DNA of 54,504 nt from Davidsoniella eucalypti (taxonomy: Eukaryota; Ascomycota; Sordariomycetes; Microascales; Ceratocystidaceae): the NCBI GenBank assembly GCA_004009845.1, contig RMBW01000150.1:1-54504 (forward strand). Direction: 5' to 3'. Of the stretch, positions 14,401-25,112 are shown piece by piece. The notes under the pieces are model-generated. The model saw only the letters and a list, made by a program, of their open reading frames with translations, was not told the DNA's origin and did no database searches. The position numbers were made by a program, and so were the translations under genes. The stretch's first letter is position 1. Each line of letters opens with the position of its first letter.

Positions 14401-15144
14401 ACGGAATTCATAGTCATACGAACAACAACGCTAGCGAGATAGGGTTGATGATGGCAACCTCGTGGCTTTAATTATCAAGAATGTGTAGGTATCTACTATT
14501 GCGGTACGATAGTCGATTTCTTAACCCGAGTAGCACCATATATCGATGGAATGGGTTATGTTCCCTTATTGCCAAAACTATAGCTAGTTATATACATATC
14601 ATACCTTATTGGGCTCAAGTTCTTTGCCAAGTTGTATATCCAAGCATACCAATGCTTCTATCGATATCTTGACTGTGGCAGCGCTGTAACATTCTCGGAA
14701 ATGCTCAAAGGAGCACGCACAAGAATTAGATCAGCTTGTATCATTTGGGATAGCGTAGTGACAAGTTTACTCGAAGGTCCATCATCATGCTAGGCGAGTG
14801 AGAAAGTTAGACTAGATAACGAGATATCTATTGAGACCATAAACATATAATATGGATTCAATATATTGTTTAAGGCCTACCAACTCTTCTTTCAAAGCTA
14901 TGTTATGGCATGATACGGATAGAAGCAGTCGGCTTATGGCAAGTTTTGAACAACTCCTAGAGGGTCAGCAGTATTTAGCGTGCTTCCCATGACCTAGGAT
15001 CATGATAGTTAGCCGAAAGAGCTCTCATCCAGTGGTAGTTGTAGAGTTTTACTGGTCCGAGAAGCCACCGAGTCTCGGCACGGAGTAGCACCCGACGCCC
15101 TTCCGGCACTTCCTTTATAATGTCTCCTAAGTCCCGTAAACTCA

Positions 15145-15263
15145 ACATACGACCATAGCTTGTAGAAAGCACGGGATCCCGTCCGCTCTCCCCTAGTTAA
15201 CCTATAAAGCGCCCGATCAGTACTACGGTGGGTGACCACGTGGGAATACCAGGTGTTGTATGT
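15145..15263 (+). rRNA. 5S ribosomal RNA
   Basis: A 119-nt gene with the standard fungal 5S architecture. The 5' end ACATACGACCATAG pairs with the 3' end GTTGTATGT to close helix I. The internal CCCGTCCGCTC segment and the 3' GGTGGGTGACCAC element (helix IV/V region, overlapping the box C promoter) are present at the expected spacing. A T6 run immediately downstream fits RNA polymerase III termination. It stands alone, as is usual for dispersed 5S genes of filamentous ascomycetes, where copies lie outside the rDNA array. Length and closing helix suggest an intact, functional gene rather than a 5S pseudogene. Confidence 0.93.
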
Positions 15264-15264
15264 C

Positions 15265-15270
15265 TTTTTT
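15265..15270 (+). terminator. Pol III T6 terminator of the 5S gene
   Basis: Six T residues begin two bases after the 5S 3' end, the usual RNA polymerase III stop signal. Confidence 0.8.
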
Positions 15271-16269
15271 GGTTGATCATCTAGTTGTAGTGAACTATAA
15301 TCACATGGAGGCTCATATGTCTGTGTAACCATAAATCAAGAGCATACTGGAACTATATCATAATAGTATCATTTTCTGTTTTGGGGTACTAGAAACTGTC
15401 TACACTAAGCCATAAATGGCTGTAATGATCGGTGTACCCATAATCAAGTTGATAGTCATTGTTGTTGCGTACGTTTCGATAACCGTATACAAACAGTGTA
15501 CATCGAGCTCCATTTCTGCCCACTGTGCTGGTGGGGTCGTAGTTGAACTTCATATATCACATTGTAGCAAGCAAAACATATATATGTATAGACCTATTAC
15601 ACAGATCATATCACTGTTAGCTAGTAGTCAAGATCAAATCTAGCTAATCTAAGCATCAGAATGTATATTATGAGTCCGGAACTTGCGGATGTCATATTTT
15701 TCACCGCCTGCATACACTTAAGCCTAGTTATTGTGCATAGCCTTCATCATGACCAGGTTTTGGCAGACTACCTTTAGATGATTACCAAGGCTGGCCTAGA
15801 ACAATAAACACCTCTACAAGTAGATCCAGAATATTACAACAAATCTGTTAGAAAGCAATGTCAGGTTTATTTTATACAAACTTGATAACCTTATAGGAGG
15901 TACTGGTAGAGCTAGTCTGTTGGTATTGTTATGCTTCATTCTTGTCTTTTTGTATGCGTCGGTCAGAGCATATATCTAGATAAAAGTTTTACGGAATTTC
16001 GGATTCACTTCTTTGCCGTGATATGTCACAAAGATTCCAAAGATTGATTTTGTTGGGGTTTATAGATCCTTCCGAGCGACGCACAGCCTCAGCAATATCG
16101 AGTGATACTATATTCCAGGACTGATCATTACTATAACTAGTAACATCTTCATAGCTCTATAGCTCCATAAGATTGATGAATTAAAGGAAAGAAAAAAACC
16201 ATAACTAGTAGCCAAGACCTTGGTTCATATATCCACTACTTGTATGTCAATAGATGAGTTGTACTTAGT

Positions 16270-16286
16270 CTCTCGGTACCCGAGAG
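16270..16286. repeat. 7-bp palindrome around TAC (CGG-N3-CCG)
   Basis: CTCTCGG (16270-16276) and CCGAGAG (16280-16286) are perfect inverted repeats around TAC. The centre resembles the TCGGTACCGA palindrome at 14238-14247, on the other side of the 5S gene. The CGG-N3-CCG geometry could suit a Zn2Cys6 factor, but no regulated gene is visible nearby. Confidence 0.4.
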
Positions 16287-17679
16287 TACGGAATGCATGC
16301 AGTAGTATCCTTGTTGCTTTACCGCAATACTCGGACTATCTTCGAGCCTCGTAGGTTTCTCTTCCTTTTTCTCTGATACTATGATATGATACATAAACCA
16401 GAAATTCGAGTCAAGTAAACACACAAACTCCTTCCTTCATGAACCGCGGGCCCGACATCTTGGGGCGTGGAAAATCCGGAGCCAGCAAAGAAATCACACT
16501 GTCCCAAGCACCATATATGTAGAAGGGAGGCTGGAAGAGAGAAAACACTATTCACGTATCTGGTGATTTTGTTCCCACTGCCGAAAGCACATACGTTCTC
16601 TTGCTGGTTTTCCAACTGTGAGCAGACCTGGCTATTAACATAGTAAATCTATTCCATATAGTCTTTAGGGTCACACTCTCTATCCTCCAAGTAAAGCATC
16701 TATTTGTTGATGAGGATGAAGTAGGGGGCAGGAAGATAGACGGAATATGATGATAATCTCTGGATCATCTTGGACGACTGTCTTCGAGCGGGGTCAAACA
16801 ACAAAAACATATGAAAGGGGGAGCAATAGAACACATGGCCGCTTGAGCTTAGTCACTATCACACGCTCTCTGAAAAAACGAGACGCACCTCTATGTGTTA
16901 CTATTTTTGTATCTCTTTACTGCTCTTGGGATTCTACGTGTTCTTCTAGGCTGCTTAGTCCAAAGGCGGTGAGAGACACGTTGGGCATAGGTGCTGATAC
17001 GATGTTAGTACATACAGTAGTTATAAGATGTCAACAAGATTATGATATTAGTGTGAGGCTGAAGATTCATAGCCATATGAATTTGTTCACTCATGTGGAG
17101 TATGTTTATCATCTCATGAAAAAGAGCATCCTGTTTAAAGCACAGCTTTGGAGATCCGATGGGCCAATTTACCTGACTAGTCATACGTGTATTATAGTCA
17201 GGCATAGGAGTAGTGAAAGCACTGTAAGCTTGTATTTTATGTTCCGGGGGGTTGTATAAGAAAACTAGCATAGGAACGTCTTATCAAATATTCAGGATGA
17301 GAAAGGGTAAACAAAAAGACTACGACGTAAATAGGATCCCAACTCCATGCCTGCAGTGATCTCCTCACTAGAAGGCCGCTGGAACCAACATACAGATATT
17401 CCCTGTCTAGGTTCTTTCTGGTGTCCTCTATTGCCTCCAATAGTACCTGACCAGGTAGCGTCATCAGACACACCGGAAAGATGATTGCGGACATCCCACC
17501 TCTATTGTCATCGTATTCTTCTATTGGGTACAGAGTGATAAAACTATAAAAAAAAGATACTCTAGATTTGAAGAGAGAAGAAATTCATCAGCCAAAGAAC
17601 AGAGAAAGGCCAAGACAAGCCAGTAGGAAGCATCATGAGTTTCTGCTGCTTTTCGATTTCCGTTTACCATGATTGCCCC

Positions 17680-17682
<3 letters not shown>

Positions 17683-17716
<34 letters not shown>
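17683..17716. repeat. (AT)17 microsatellite in a palindrome
   Basis: Seventeen AT units flanked by TGC on the left (17680-17682) and GCA on the right (17717-17719), so the whole 40-bp block is a perfect palindrome that could extrude a cruciform. Expected to vary in length between strains. Confidence 0.9.
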
Positions 17717-17719
<3 letters not shown>

Positions 17720-18915
17720 TTTGGTACATGAAGGTCAGATTCGGTCAGGATTTAGAACCATACTAGCAGATACAATACATGTGTATAAATAAAGGCATGA
17801 TAAACAGAATAAACGAAAATAGGCCAGGTAGACTCTGCCAGCTGGTACCCCGCACTGTTAGTTGTTCCCCTAGTATCTCGAGCACCAGTTCACGATTTGC
17901 TCTTATTAGCCTCCTTGTTCCGTTAGGTCGTAACTGTTCCTTCGTGCCTCGGTGAATATACAACTACTGGTTGTCATGTATGTCAGAAATGGTTGATCTC
18001 AGGCTTGCATTCGGAGTGGGTTATACGCCTTCGCAGTAGAACAACTAAGAAAATAATGCAGGCAGAATAACAGCCTAGTATTTCACATGCACGCACCAGA
18101 TTATACACAGCCCACGAAGTCCTATTAATTGGTTAGTCCAACAGAAAAATAACAGAAAATGTATCAGTATATGCAAGCGACTGGTTCAACTGCAGTAGAC
18201 GCAATAGTCAGTAGCAACACTAGTAGGAAGAGTCTGTTCCTTTTCTTGGGCAAGACTCTAGCATCTTTTGTTTGCCACGTTATTGTCTACATATTGTTTA
18301 CTCTACGTCAGTCCCATGGCCTAGATGTGACGGAAAAGAGACGGATAGGTCGCCCCCCGATTGTACTGGCTGCTTCATCAAGCAAGGCGCGAGGCGGAAT
18401 GTCTTTAAGACTACGGCGAGGCAAGCTTCTGAAATATACGTATCTGAGTACCTAAGTCTGAATTTGTATAGATACAGAAGGAGAAGATAGACTAAATGTT
18501 ACCGTATGTTGCTGTTACGTGGCGTTCCTCCTCCTGTTCCTCCTGATTGTCTGTTGTTACCACTTTGCCTTTCTCTGCTCCTCCAACAAGACTGTAAAGC
18601 CATCGGTTGTCTTTACTCTTGTCCACCCGTCGGGCTTCCGTATTATTTCCTTGGAGAGAGAAAGCTGTGGAACGGAAAGCAGACTGCGGAAACTACAAAA
18701 ACAAACATATAAATAGCGTAAGCCCAGGCTGGCCGCCACGGCACTGGCTTTTTCTTGGCGACGGTCTTGGCACACAAATAACTTGCTGTTGTTCATTCTT
18801 TGCTGACTCTGATTACTTAACTGTCAGACTTTTTTCCGCATTTATTCAATATGAGGCGATTCTTAGATTGCCCGACAGGAAACGAGAGCACACGATCAAA
18901 AATGACCACTCGGTA

Positions 18916-18974
18916 AGGGTTAAGGCAGGGTTTGGGCTAGTCGAGCCATAGTGGAGGTGGCGTGCGATAGGGTT
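18916..18974 (+). promoter_or_regulatory. Cluster of three AGGGTT motifs
   Basis: AGGGTT occurs at 18916-18921, 18927-18932 and 18969-18974. The word matches the telomere-repeat-like sites bound by TTAGGG-binding factors in fungi. It is about 2 kb upstream of the nearest gene, so any role is uncertain. Confidence 0.25.
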
Positions 18975-19585
18975 AGTTTAATGGGTAGCATTTGCTTTGG
19001 AGCGGCCTCGTGCCCAGATCGCGATCAGCTGGCGAGTTGTTCAAAGATAAGAGCATTTTGACGACGACTCGCGACATTTGTTTATCTGTAAGAATTCCCC
19101 CTCCTTCTAAGAAAATGGCAGTGAAACAAAAAGCTCGTGCTTCTCTCTCTCAGCTTGCCTATCTCTCTAACCCTTGCTACCTGCTTCCTCCTAGTGTCAA
19201 CCCCCTAGCTTTTCTCCTACAACTAGGCTCTCGCTGTTCCTCACCCCACCATCCTGAAGACTTGGATTGATATGCTCTTTGTTTGCTACCTTCCTTTGAA
19301 ATGGGATGGGATTGAGTGTTAGTAGGTTGTAAGAAGAGAGAGAAGATTTGCTCTTGGCTATCGATGATGGGTTTAATAGTCGAGAAATATACTGATATGC
19401 CCATTGTGTTGATTGGTGGGTGCACCACTAGTTTGACAAGTCCAGATGGAGCCCAACCTGTCTTAGACAAAGAAAGAGATAATAAATAGTTCAGTATAGA
19501 TTAACAATCAATATATAAGCATTATCTATATATAAGTATACAGCTACAGAACAAATCGGCTGAATCTGAGATACGACCGGCTGCT

Positions 19586-19603
19586 TCCCAGGGATGCCTG
19601 GGA
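19586..19603. repeat. GC-rich hairpin
   Basis: TCCCAGG (19586-19592) and CCTGGGA (19597-19603) form a perfect 7-bp stem with a GATG loop. No T-run follows and no gene end is near, so it is not a terminator of anything visible. Confidence 0.4.
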
Positions 19604-21008
19604 GGGAACTAAGCGAAAATGAGTAGTAAAAACGAAGTTTTCTCCAACTAATGAACGGTGAAGCTTTTTGCTCAGTCTAATGCAGGCGATCACGCTTTAG
19701 CTAGCTTTGCAAAGATAACTAGCGGATATAAGTAGAGAGAGCACCAAAACCACGATATATCTTCTAATTGAGATTAGTTAGAGTCTAGTAAATATAGATA
19801 TAGTAAATACACATATCATTCATTTAGTATCGATTACTCTGGTCTAAGAAAGGAATGCAACGCGGTAGACAGCCGTGCCGTTGGTTTTTTGTGTTTTTTT
19901 TTTTGCCATGCAACTACAACTGCAGCTACGCCTATTACGAATATATGTGTACATACATGTAAATGGTTAGTTGCATGCCTGTTATCCAGGCAGTCTAGGC
20001 AGGCTATCTGTTTTGTTGTATCCTATTTGATTGTAGCCACTATCTTCCCAAGGGAAACAAAACATGATGATCTATCAATTAGAGTATACCAGCAGTTACC
20101 AGCAGTAATTGTCTCAGCCTGAATCTCGACATGACGAAGTTCAGTTACTGCTCAGCAGGTTCGAACCAGAAAGGGAACTGCTCGTTCCCAGAGCCAGCCC
20201 AAAAATATCAGAGGGGTAACTGCCCGCTGTTTTTCTTGCATTACCAAGTAGAAAATGCATGTAAACAAGTTAGCTAGCCAAAAAGAAACAAACAAAAGCA
20301 GTAATACCCTTTGTTAGGTTCACTCCCTTTACACCTTCCTAGCCGGGCGATCATCGCCTCTGATGCATCATCTTCTTTGGTAGATCGGCTCTATTCTACT
20401 GTTGTCCTATTTGTTTGCCCTCTATCTATTTATCTATTGTCTTCTGGGGTCATGCGAAGACATAGAATGAGTAACAACGGATATATAAGATCCAGAGCGG
20501 AACCAAGACTCGTATCGTTGCTTGTTTTCTTTTTTGGTTCTTTACTTACTCTAAATTTCAAAGAGGCTCATTACAATAAGACTTATCTTTTCTTTTTGTG
20601 CCCCCCCATCACCCAAAATCGCACTTACCCGTCCCTTACCGTCGCTAGCTGAGCGCCTTGTTGCAGCGCCTTCCTCCCTCTTCGTCTCGGCTGTAGTAGC
20701 TGCGCTTTGTGATGAATGCTTAGTTATCAAGAAAAAGAAAGAAAAGAAGAATAACGACGACAATATAAAGAAGAAGGCCAAGGCTTTCTGTCGAGACATC
20801 ATCACGCCCCTCCTTGCGCTCTTAATCTGGCTGGTGGCCACTGCTTAAAACTTGCACCTGCATTTGTGCCGCTCTTCTTTTTGTCTCTGTAAGCGCATTC
20901 AGACCTGGGACGTTCTTCTCTTGTTTTCCCTTCCAAGATTCCAAGGAGGAAAAAAAGATTTGTCTTTTCTGTTTTCTTTGACCTCAACCTCCCAATATAA
21001 CGGCTATC

Positions 21009-21935
21009 ATGGCCGCCGCCGTTGTTTCCATGCCGGCCCGTTACGAATCCATGTCTACCGACGATTTCGAAACCGCCTCTATCCGCTCTGCCGCGCCATC
21101 CTATAGTAAGTATAGTATATCTAAGTGGCCGCCATACAAACCAGTAGTTAACATATATGTCTATTGTTTAGTCTCCGAGGCACCCTCATACCATACCATA
21201 CCGCCCAACGAATTCGTGCCGGAATACTCTGACCGCGATGTCCCACCATATGTCCGTCGTGAGCCTCCACGCTATGGACTTCCGCCTATTCCCGCACAAC
21301 GGCCGATGCCACTACCTAGTTTAGCCGCCTTCAGTATTCCTACGTGGTCTACAGTGCGGTCAAACCCAACTTCACGCCACTATCACAACGTTGCCCAGCG
21401 TCGCATGAACGCCACTAGTTCACGGAATGCCGAGTCCAGCCGACGCCAGCTACTTGAGCAGGTCGTTGAGCAAGAGCAGGCACGGACACGTGAGGCCTCG
21501 GCTTTGGCTAACGCTGCCGCTACCCCGACGACTCCTCTAACAGCAACAGCTACTGGAAGCTCGACAATTTCGTCCACGTCTTCTTCGACTACGGTTGATT
21601 CGGAATCTGACCCAGATACTACTAGCTCGGCTGTGACGGTAGCTCGGCCGCTCGAAGACCCGTATCTTGTTGGAGAAACTGCTGCTGCCCAAGCCCGTGC
21701 TCAGCGCATAGCCCGAGAACAGCGCGAGGATATCTTGGTGATTGAAGACCGACGCTGGGACTGGTTCCTTGGTAAGTCTCTTCAAACATATAGAGATATT
21801 AGCAAATACTAACTCTGTGTAGCACATATCAGTGATATCGAGGCCCGCGAACGCAGCTGGGCTAGATTCCGCCAGAACTTGGATAACCAGCAGCGTAGAC
21901 GACGCCGATTGCCTCGTTTCAGCGGGCTCCTTTGA
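21009..21935 (+). CDS. Unrecognised fungal protein, 269 residues
   Basis: Three exons: 21009-21105, 21172-21771 and 21823-21935. The introns are 66 nt (donor GTAAGT) and 51 nt (donor GTAAGT, branch TACTAAC at 21807). Both keep frame, and joining gives 269 residues. I do not recognise a catalytic domain. Visible features: a Ser/Tyr-rich acidic N-terminus with APSY repeated on both sides of the first intron; a Pro/Tyr-rich segment (about 40-90); a Gln/Glu/Arg stretch that could form a short helix (about 135-160); a Thr/Ser/Ala low-complexity part; and a basic C-terminal tail with RRRRR. There is no signal peptide or membrane segment. The start lies in a favourable context (ATCATGGCC) after a pyrimidine-rich leader. 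Conserved-looking ends around variable low-complexity sequence suggest a lineage-restricted, largely disordered protein. No function is proposed. Confidence 0.8.
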
Positions 21936-23060
21936 CCATCAATGTTGCGGAGATAGAGATTTGTTCTTTTGATCCTCGTTCTTCTTGCCTTTCCAAGTAA
22001 CGTCTTGGGTATACACACACTCCTTTAACCGAAGAAAGCCGGTGATTCTCGCTTTCACACTCCCTCTCTCTGAACTCACATTTCCTTTCCTTTTTCCTTT
22101 TAACATTCACATATCATCTTTTTTCCCTATCTCGCCTAGTTGGCTTGGCATATGCTCTGTCACCTATTGCTTTCTTTTCCGATTTCCTTTGTCTATGTTT
22201 TACTTGAGCTTCTCAACTGACGCCTCGCTCTCATGTTCTGCATCCCCGTTCTATGTCTTGCTCTTCATATCGAGAAACTACTATTCTCTACTTGGGCCCA
22301 AGGGAACGACCAACCTTGGTAAGTATTTGTTTCTTGTTCGTTGTTCATTGTTGTGTTTTGTTAGTTTCGGGTACTTTGATCTGCTTCCTTGACTACTATG
22401 TAATGTTCCCTCATTGTTTCTGGCTTGTATCTCTCGTATGAATCCACATGTAGTATTGAAATTTACTGTTGTTCACAACTGGTCCTCAGAAAAGAAATAT
22501 TTGTTTGCCAATATTTTTGTAGTATAAAACGCAAACACCTTGCCCATGTATGATTTATGGAACGTACTACTAATAAGACAAGACACTGGTGAATAGCCAA
22601 ACGTAAAACCAAAAAAAAAATAAACCCCAAGAAATGCAAGCAATATAGAAACAACGTGATATGCAACCAGATAATCGCCATTTCCTTCCTTCTTTCTTCT
22701 TAGGGTAGAAAGACCATGGATTGGGGAATGTATCAAGACAAGTAAGCAGATGAAAAGAAAAGGGAAAAAAAAGGAAGGAAAACATATTTGTAGAGAGGGC
22801 AGTGATATCGGTATAGTTTGTTACCCGGCCAAACCTGCCATGATATTGGATGTCGTGTTTTGATTTCCCTATGACTTGCTTCGACGTGTATGCAAAAACG
22901 CCCACACAAGTATCGATCAGTAGCAAGATCAGTCGGTTGTTAAGTTTAGGAATGGTGTATTGTTGTTCATATCGTTAATTAATCGGTCACGGCGAGGGAT
23001 AGTTGGATCGTCGAGCTTTCGAGCACTACTGTGAGAGGATCGTAATAAGATAGGGCCGAT
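21936..23060. other. Convergent intergenic region
   Basis: 3' flanks of the 21,009 gene (+) and vma11 (-). The first part is C/T rich (22,020-22,250). Open frames up to 118 codons on the minus strand (22,570-22,926) consist of hydrophobic, Phe-rich sequence arising from the poly-A/T tracts and have no coding character. No RNA gene or repeat seen. Confidence 0.6.
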
Positions 23061-24143
23061 TTAGCCCTTGCTCTTGGTGTTCAAGATCAGGGCAACAATG
23101 AGGCTGTTATTACAATCTGTTAGTGGGTGATCATTCTCTCATCTTCATCAAACTTACCCGTAGAGACCCAGTACTTCACCGAAAATCAAGATCAGAACCA
23201 TGCCGACAAAGATTCTGGATTGCTGCATATAGGCGCGGACACCGGTATCACCAACAATTCCAATGCAATAGCCGGCGGCCATACCAGCCAAGCCGACTGA
23301 CAAGCCACAAGCCAAGTGCATTATGCCGCTATATGTAAAAACAGCCCGTCAGTTAGTATTTTTTCGGCCCAGTATAACAGAAAGAGTACCGTAGGTGTTG
23401 AACATTTTGACGGAGATATGACGTACGTAAACAGGCTGTAGCTGGCTTGTGAAGGAGGCGTAAGATCTTGCGCAATGAGCACTGAGATTACAAGCGAGTA
23501 GACGGCGATAATACCGGACATGACGACCGGAATCAAGCACTACAATGAGATGATAGGTTAGCCAAGGCATGTTCGATGATATATGAGGCTGATTAGATGA
23601 TTTACCTTCATGATCAGGTCGGGTCTGAAGGTACCAACACCGGCGATACCAATACCGGACTTGGCTGTGCCATAGGCAGCACCAATGCCTAGATTAACAT
23701 AGAAAGTAAGCTTCAATTCGATATGTAGAGCACGATCATCTACTCGGAAGTCGGAGAAGTATTGGAGAAGAGCCGACTGATAGTTTGTATAAGGCTATAT
23801 TCGTGTTTGTTCCGAATAGCAACTTCAGTGACATCACGATAGAAAAGGTTGTGGGCAGGAAGGCAGTTCGTACATCCAAAGATCATGGCGCCAGCAATAC
23901 CGGCCTATATATCAAACAAGTATTAGCATTATGTCTATATACTAACAATGTGTCTTCATAGTTCCAGCTTGATAGAACAACGAACTCCATGTGATGTACA
24001 TGCGTCAGGGTTATAGGCTGTTCTAATAGCCTACGCAACGGATGACGATGCCTCTTCTTCATATTAACAAGTATTATTTCGTGTGAGGGACTTACCATGC
24101 CCAGGAAGGGGGCGAACTTGGGCGCGATTTCAGACTCCGCCAT
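23061..24143 (-). CDS. vma11: V-type proton ATPase subunit c' (Vo proteolipid)
   Basis: Six exons on the minus strand: 24143-24096, 23904-23874, 23688-23606, 23539-23427, 23328-23158 and 23103-23061, giving 162 residues, the usual size. The N-terminus MAESEIAPKFAPF is typical of the fungal c' paralogue rather than subunit c. Four transmembrane helices are evident. Helix 4 carries the proton-carrying glutamate in LILIFGEVLGLYG (E143), and the glycine-rich motifs GAAYGTAKSGIGIAG and VGLAGMAAGYCIGIVGD are intact. The protein forms part of the membrane rotor ring that moves protons into vacuoles and endosomes; c' is known only from fungi. All donors are GT and acceptors AG. Five introns in under 500 coding bases is dense. 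The gene is divergent from the Rho GEF gene, with a retrotransposon in the intervening DNA. Confidence 0.95.
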
Positions 24144-24851
24144 CGCGCCAGTTAACAGAAAACAGGTCGATTGATATAATTGATAACAGCTGTAGAAAGG
24201 AAAACGACCAAGTATGACAGGCCGGACGTCTAACAGAAACTGGATTTTATGGTCAGAAATTCGTCGATATGGCAAAAAAACCAAAGAGTGTGGAGGAAAG
24301 AATGTATTGAAACAAAAGACAAGATGCGCGATGAATAAAGCAAGCTTATTCCTAAAACTCACTAAAATTCAAGGTCCTAAATGCGACCAGACCAAAAAAC
24401 TGCGAAACGATACATACAAACAAAATTCGACTAGGCGCAAAGCTTACCAAGCTGTGCCTTGCGGCCATTTTCAGTCAATGAGCGTCGTGTTATGGGATCC
24501 ACTATATGCCAGCTGGCAGAGTCTCACTCTGGGCAGCTGCCGGCAGATGCTAGCACTCTCCTCTTATGGCAAGACCCCCTGTATTTGCTTGAAAGGTTTG
24601 ATAACTCCCCCAGATGACAGTTAATCGTTTTGACAAGCCAACTTGGGCGCTCATGCTACAAAATTATCATTTAATGTGCTATGTAAAAGTTGTATGCTGG
24701 GCGTAGGGTTAGAATATCTACCGGTTCTTTATGGTATGGCTTTGGTAGTACCTAAAAAGGGGCTCTGTGGCGATAGTTCTGGGAGAAGGGTCTCCCTAAT
24801 CTAAGGCCCTGGAAAGATGACAAGGTTCTGTAGTGTTGGTTGAACGGTGAT
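24144..24851. other. vma11 upstream region
   Basis: Upstream flank of vma11 up to the retrotransposon target site. A 136-codon plus-strand frame (24214-24624) runs antisense to the leader and has no recognisable motif. No TATA-like or other clear promoter element can be singled out. Confidence 0.5.
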
Positions 24852-24865
24852 GGTCCGCCCGCAAA
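24852..24865. repeat. Target-site duplication, left copy
   Basis: GGTCCGCCCGCAAA, identical to 26761-26774. The two copies exactly flank the retrotransposon, as expected from target-primed reverse transcription. Confidence 0.93.
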
Positions 24866-24885
24866 TTTATTTATTTATTTATTTA
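24866..24885. repeat. (TTTA)5 tail of the retrotransposon
   Basis: Five TTTA units on the plus strand, that is (TAAA)5 on the element's coding strand. It marks the 3' end of the element and abuts the left target-site copy. Confidence 0.9.
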
Positions 24886-25112
24886 TCATTTTACGTCTTT
24901 ATGTGGATCACGTGGATCCGACCCTAGTGGATCGTTAGACGTCGAGAGACCCTAATGGCCCTCGAAAAACCCTCTTAATGGAGGTCCAGAAAATTACAAA
25001 AGAAAGAAACAGAAAGCAGAAAAGCAGTGGAACAAAAATATTTGATGAGAAGGTCGAAGGGGGTAGGAGCAGCGCTAACCTGGCTAGACTCTTTCCCCCT
25101 TTGTCCTACGGG

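Larger units (their letters stand above)
1..15144. other. Gene-poor region, no supported protein gene
   Basis: No reading frame here reads like a conserved protein. The longest is a 143-codon frame on the minus strand at 3195-3626, with no recognisable motif and nothing that splices onto it. Stops are dense in all frames and poly-A/T runs are frequent. I looked for tRNA T-arms, snRNA signatures and transposon proteins and saw none. Small items: a 12-bp direct repeat (CATACTAAGTCT) at 7595-7606 and 7620-7631, scattered ACCCTA words near 8765 and 11036, a 10-bp palindrome TCGGTACCGA at 14238-14247, and the two structures listed separately below. It could hold long non-coding transcripts, regulatory DNA or decayed repeats; the sequence alone does not decide. 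Confidence 0.6.
15271..21008. other. Gene-poor region, no supported protein gene
   Basis: The longest open frame is 170 codons (16747-17259, +). It has no recognisable domain, a full-length antisense frame opposes part of it, and its composition matches the surrounding non-coding DNA, so I do not call it. The stretch contains a palindrome at 16270-16286, the (AT)17 tract, a cluster of AGGGTT words near 18,916-18,974 and a GC hairpin at 19,586. From about 19,100 and again after 20,600 it becomes rich in C/T tracts, consistent with promoter or leader DNA of the gene starting at 21,009. Confidence 0.55.

Noticed and set aside
16747..17259. 170-codon open frame on the plus strand
   Set aside because: No recognisable motif, an 88-codon antisense frame overlaps it, no supporting splice structure, and composition like the surrounding non-coding DNA.
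24214..24624. 136-codon plus-strand frame over the vma11 start
   Set aside because: Antisense to vma11 exon 1 flank and its upstream DNA, with no motif.
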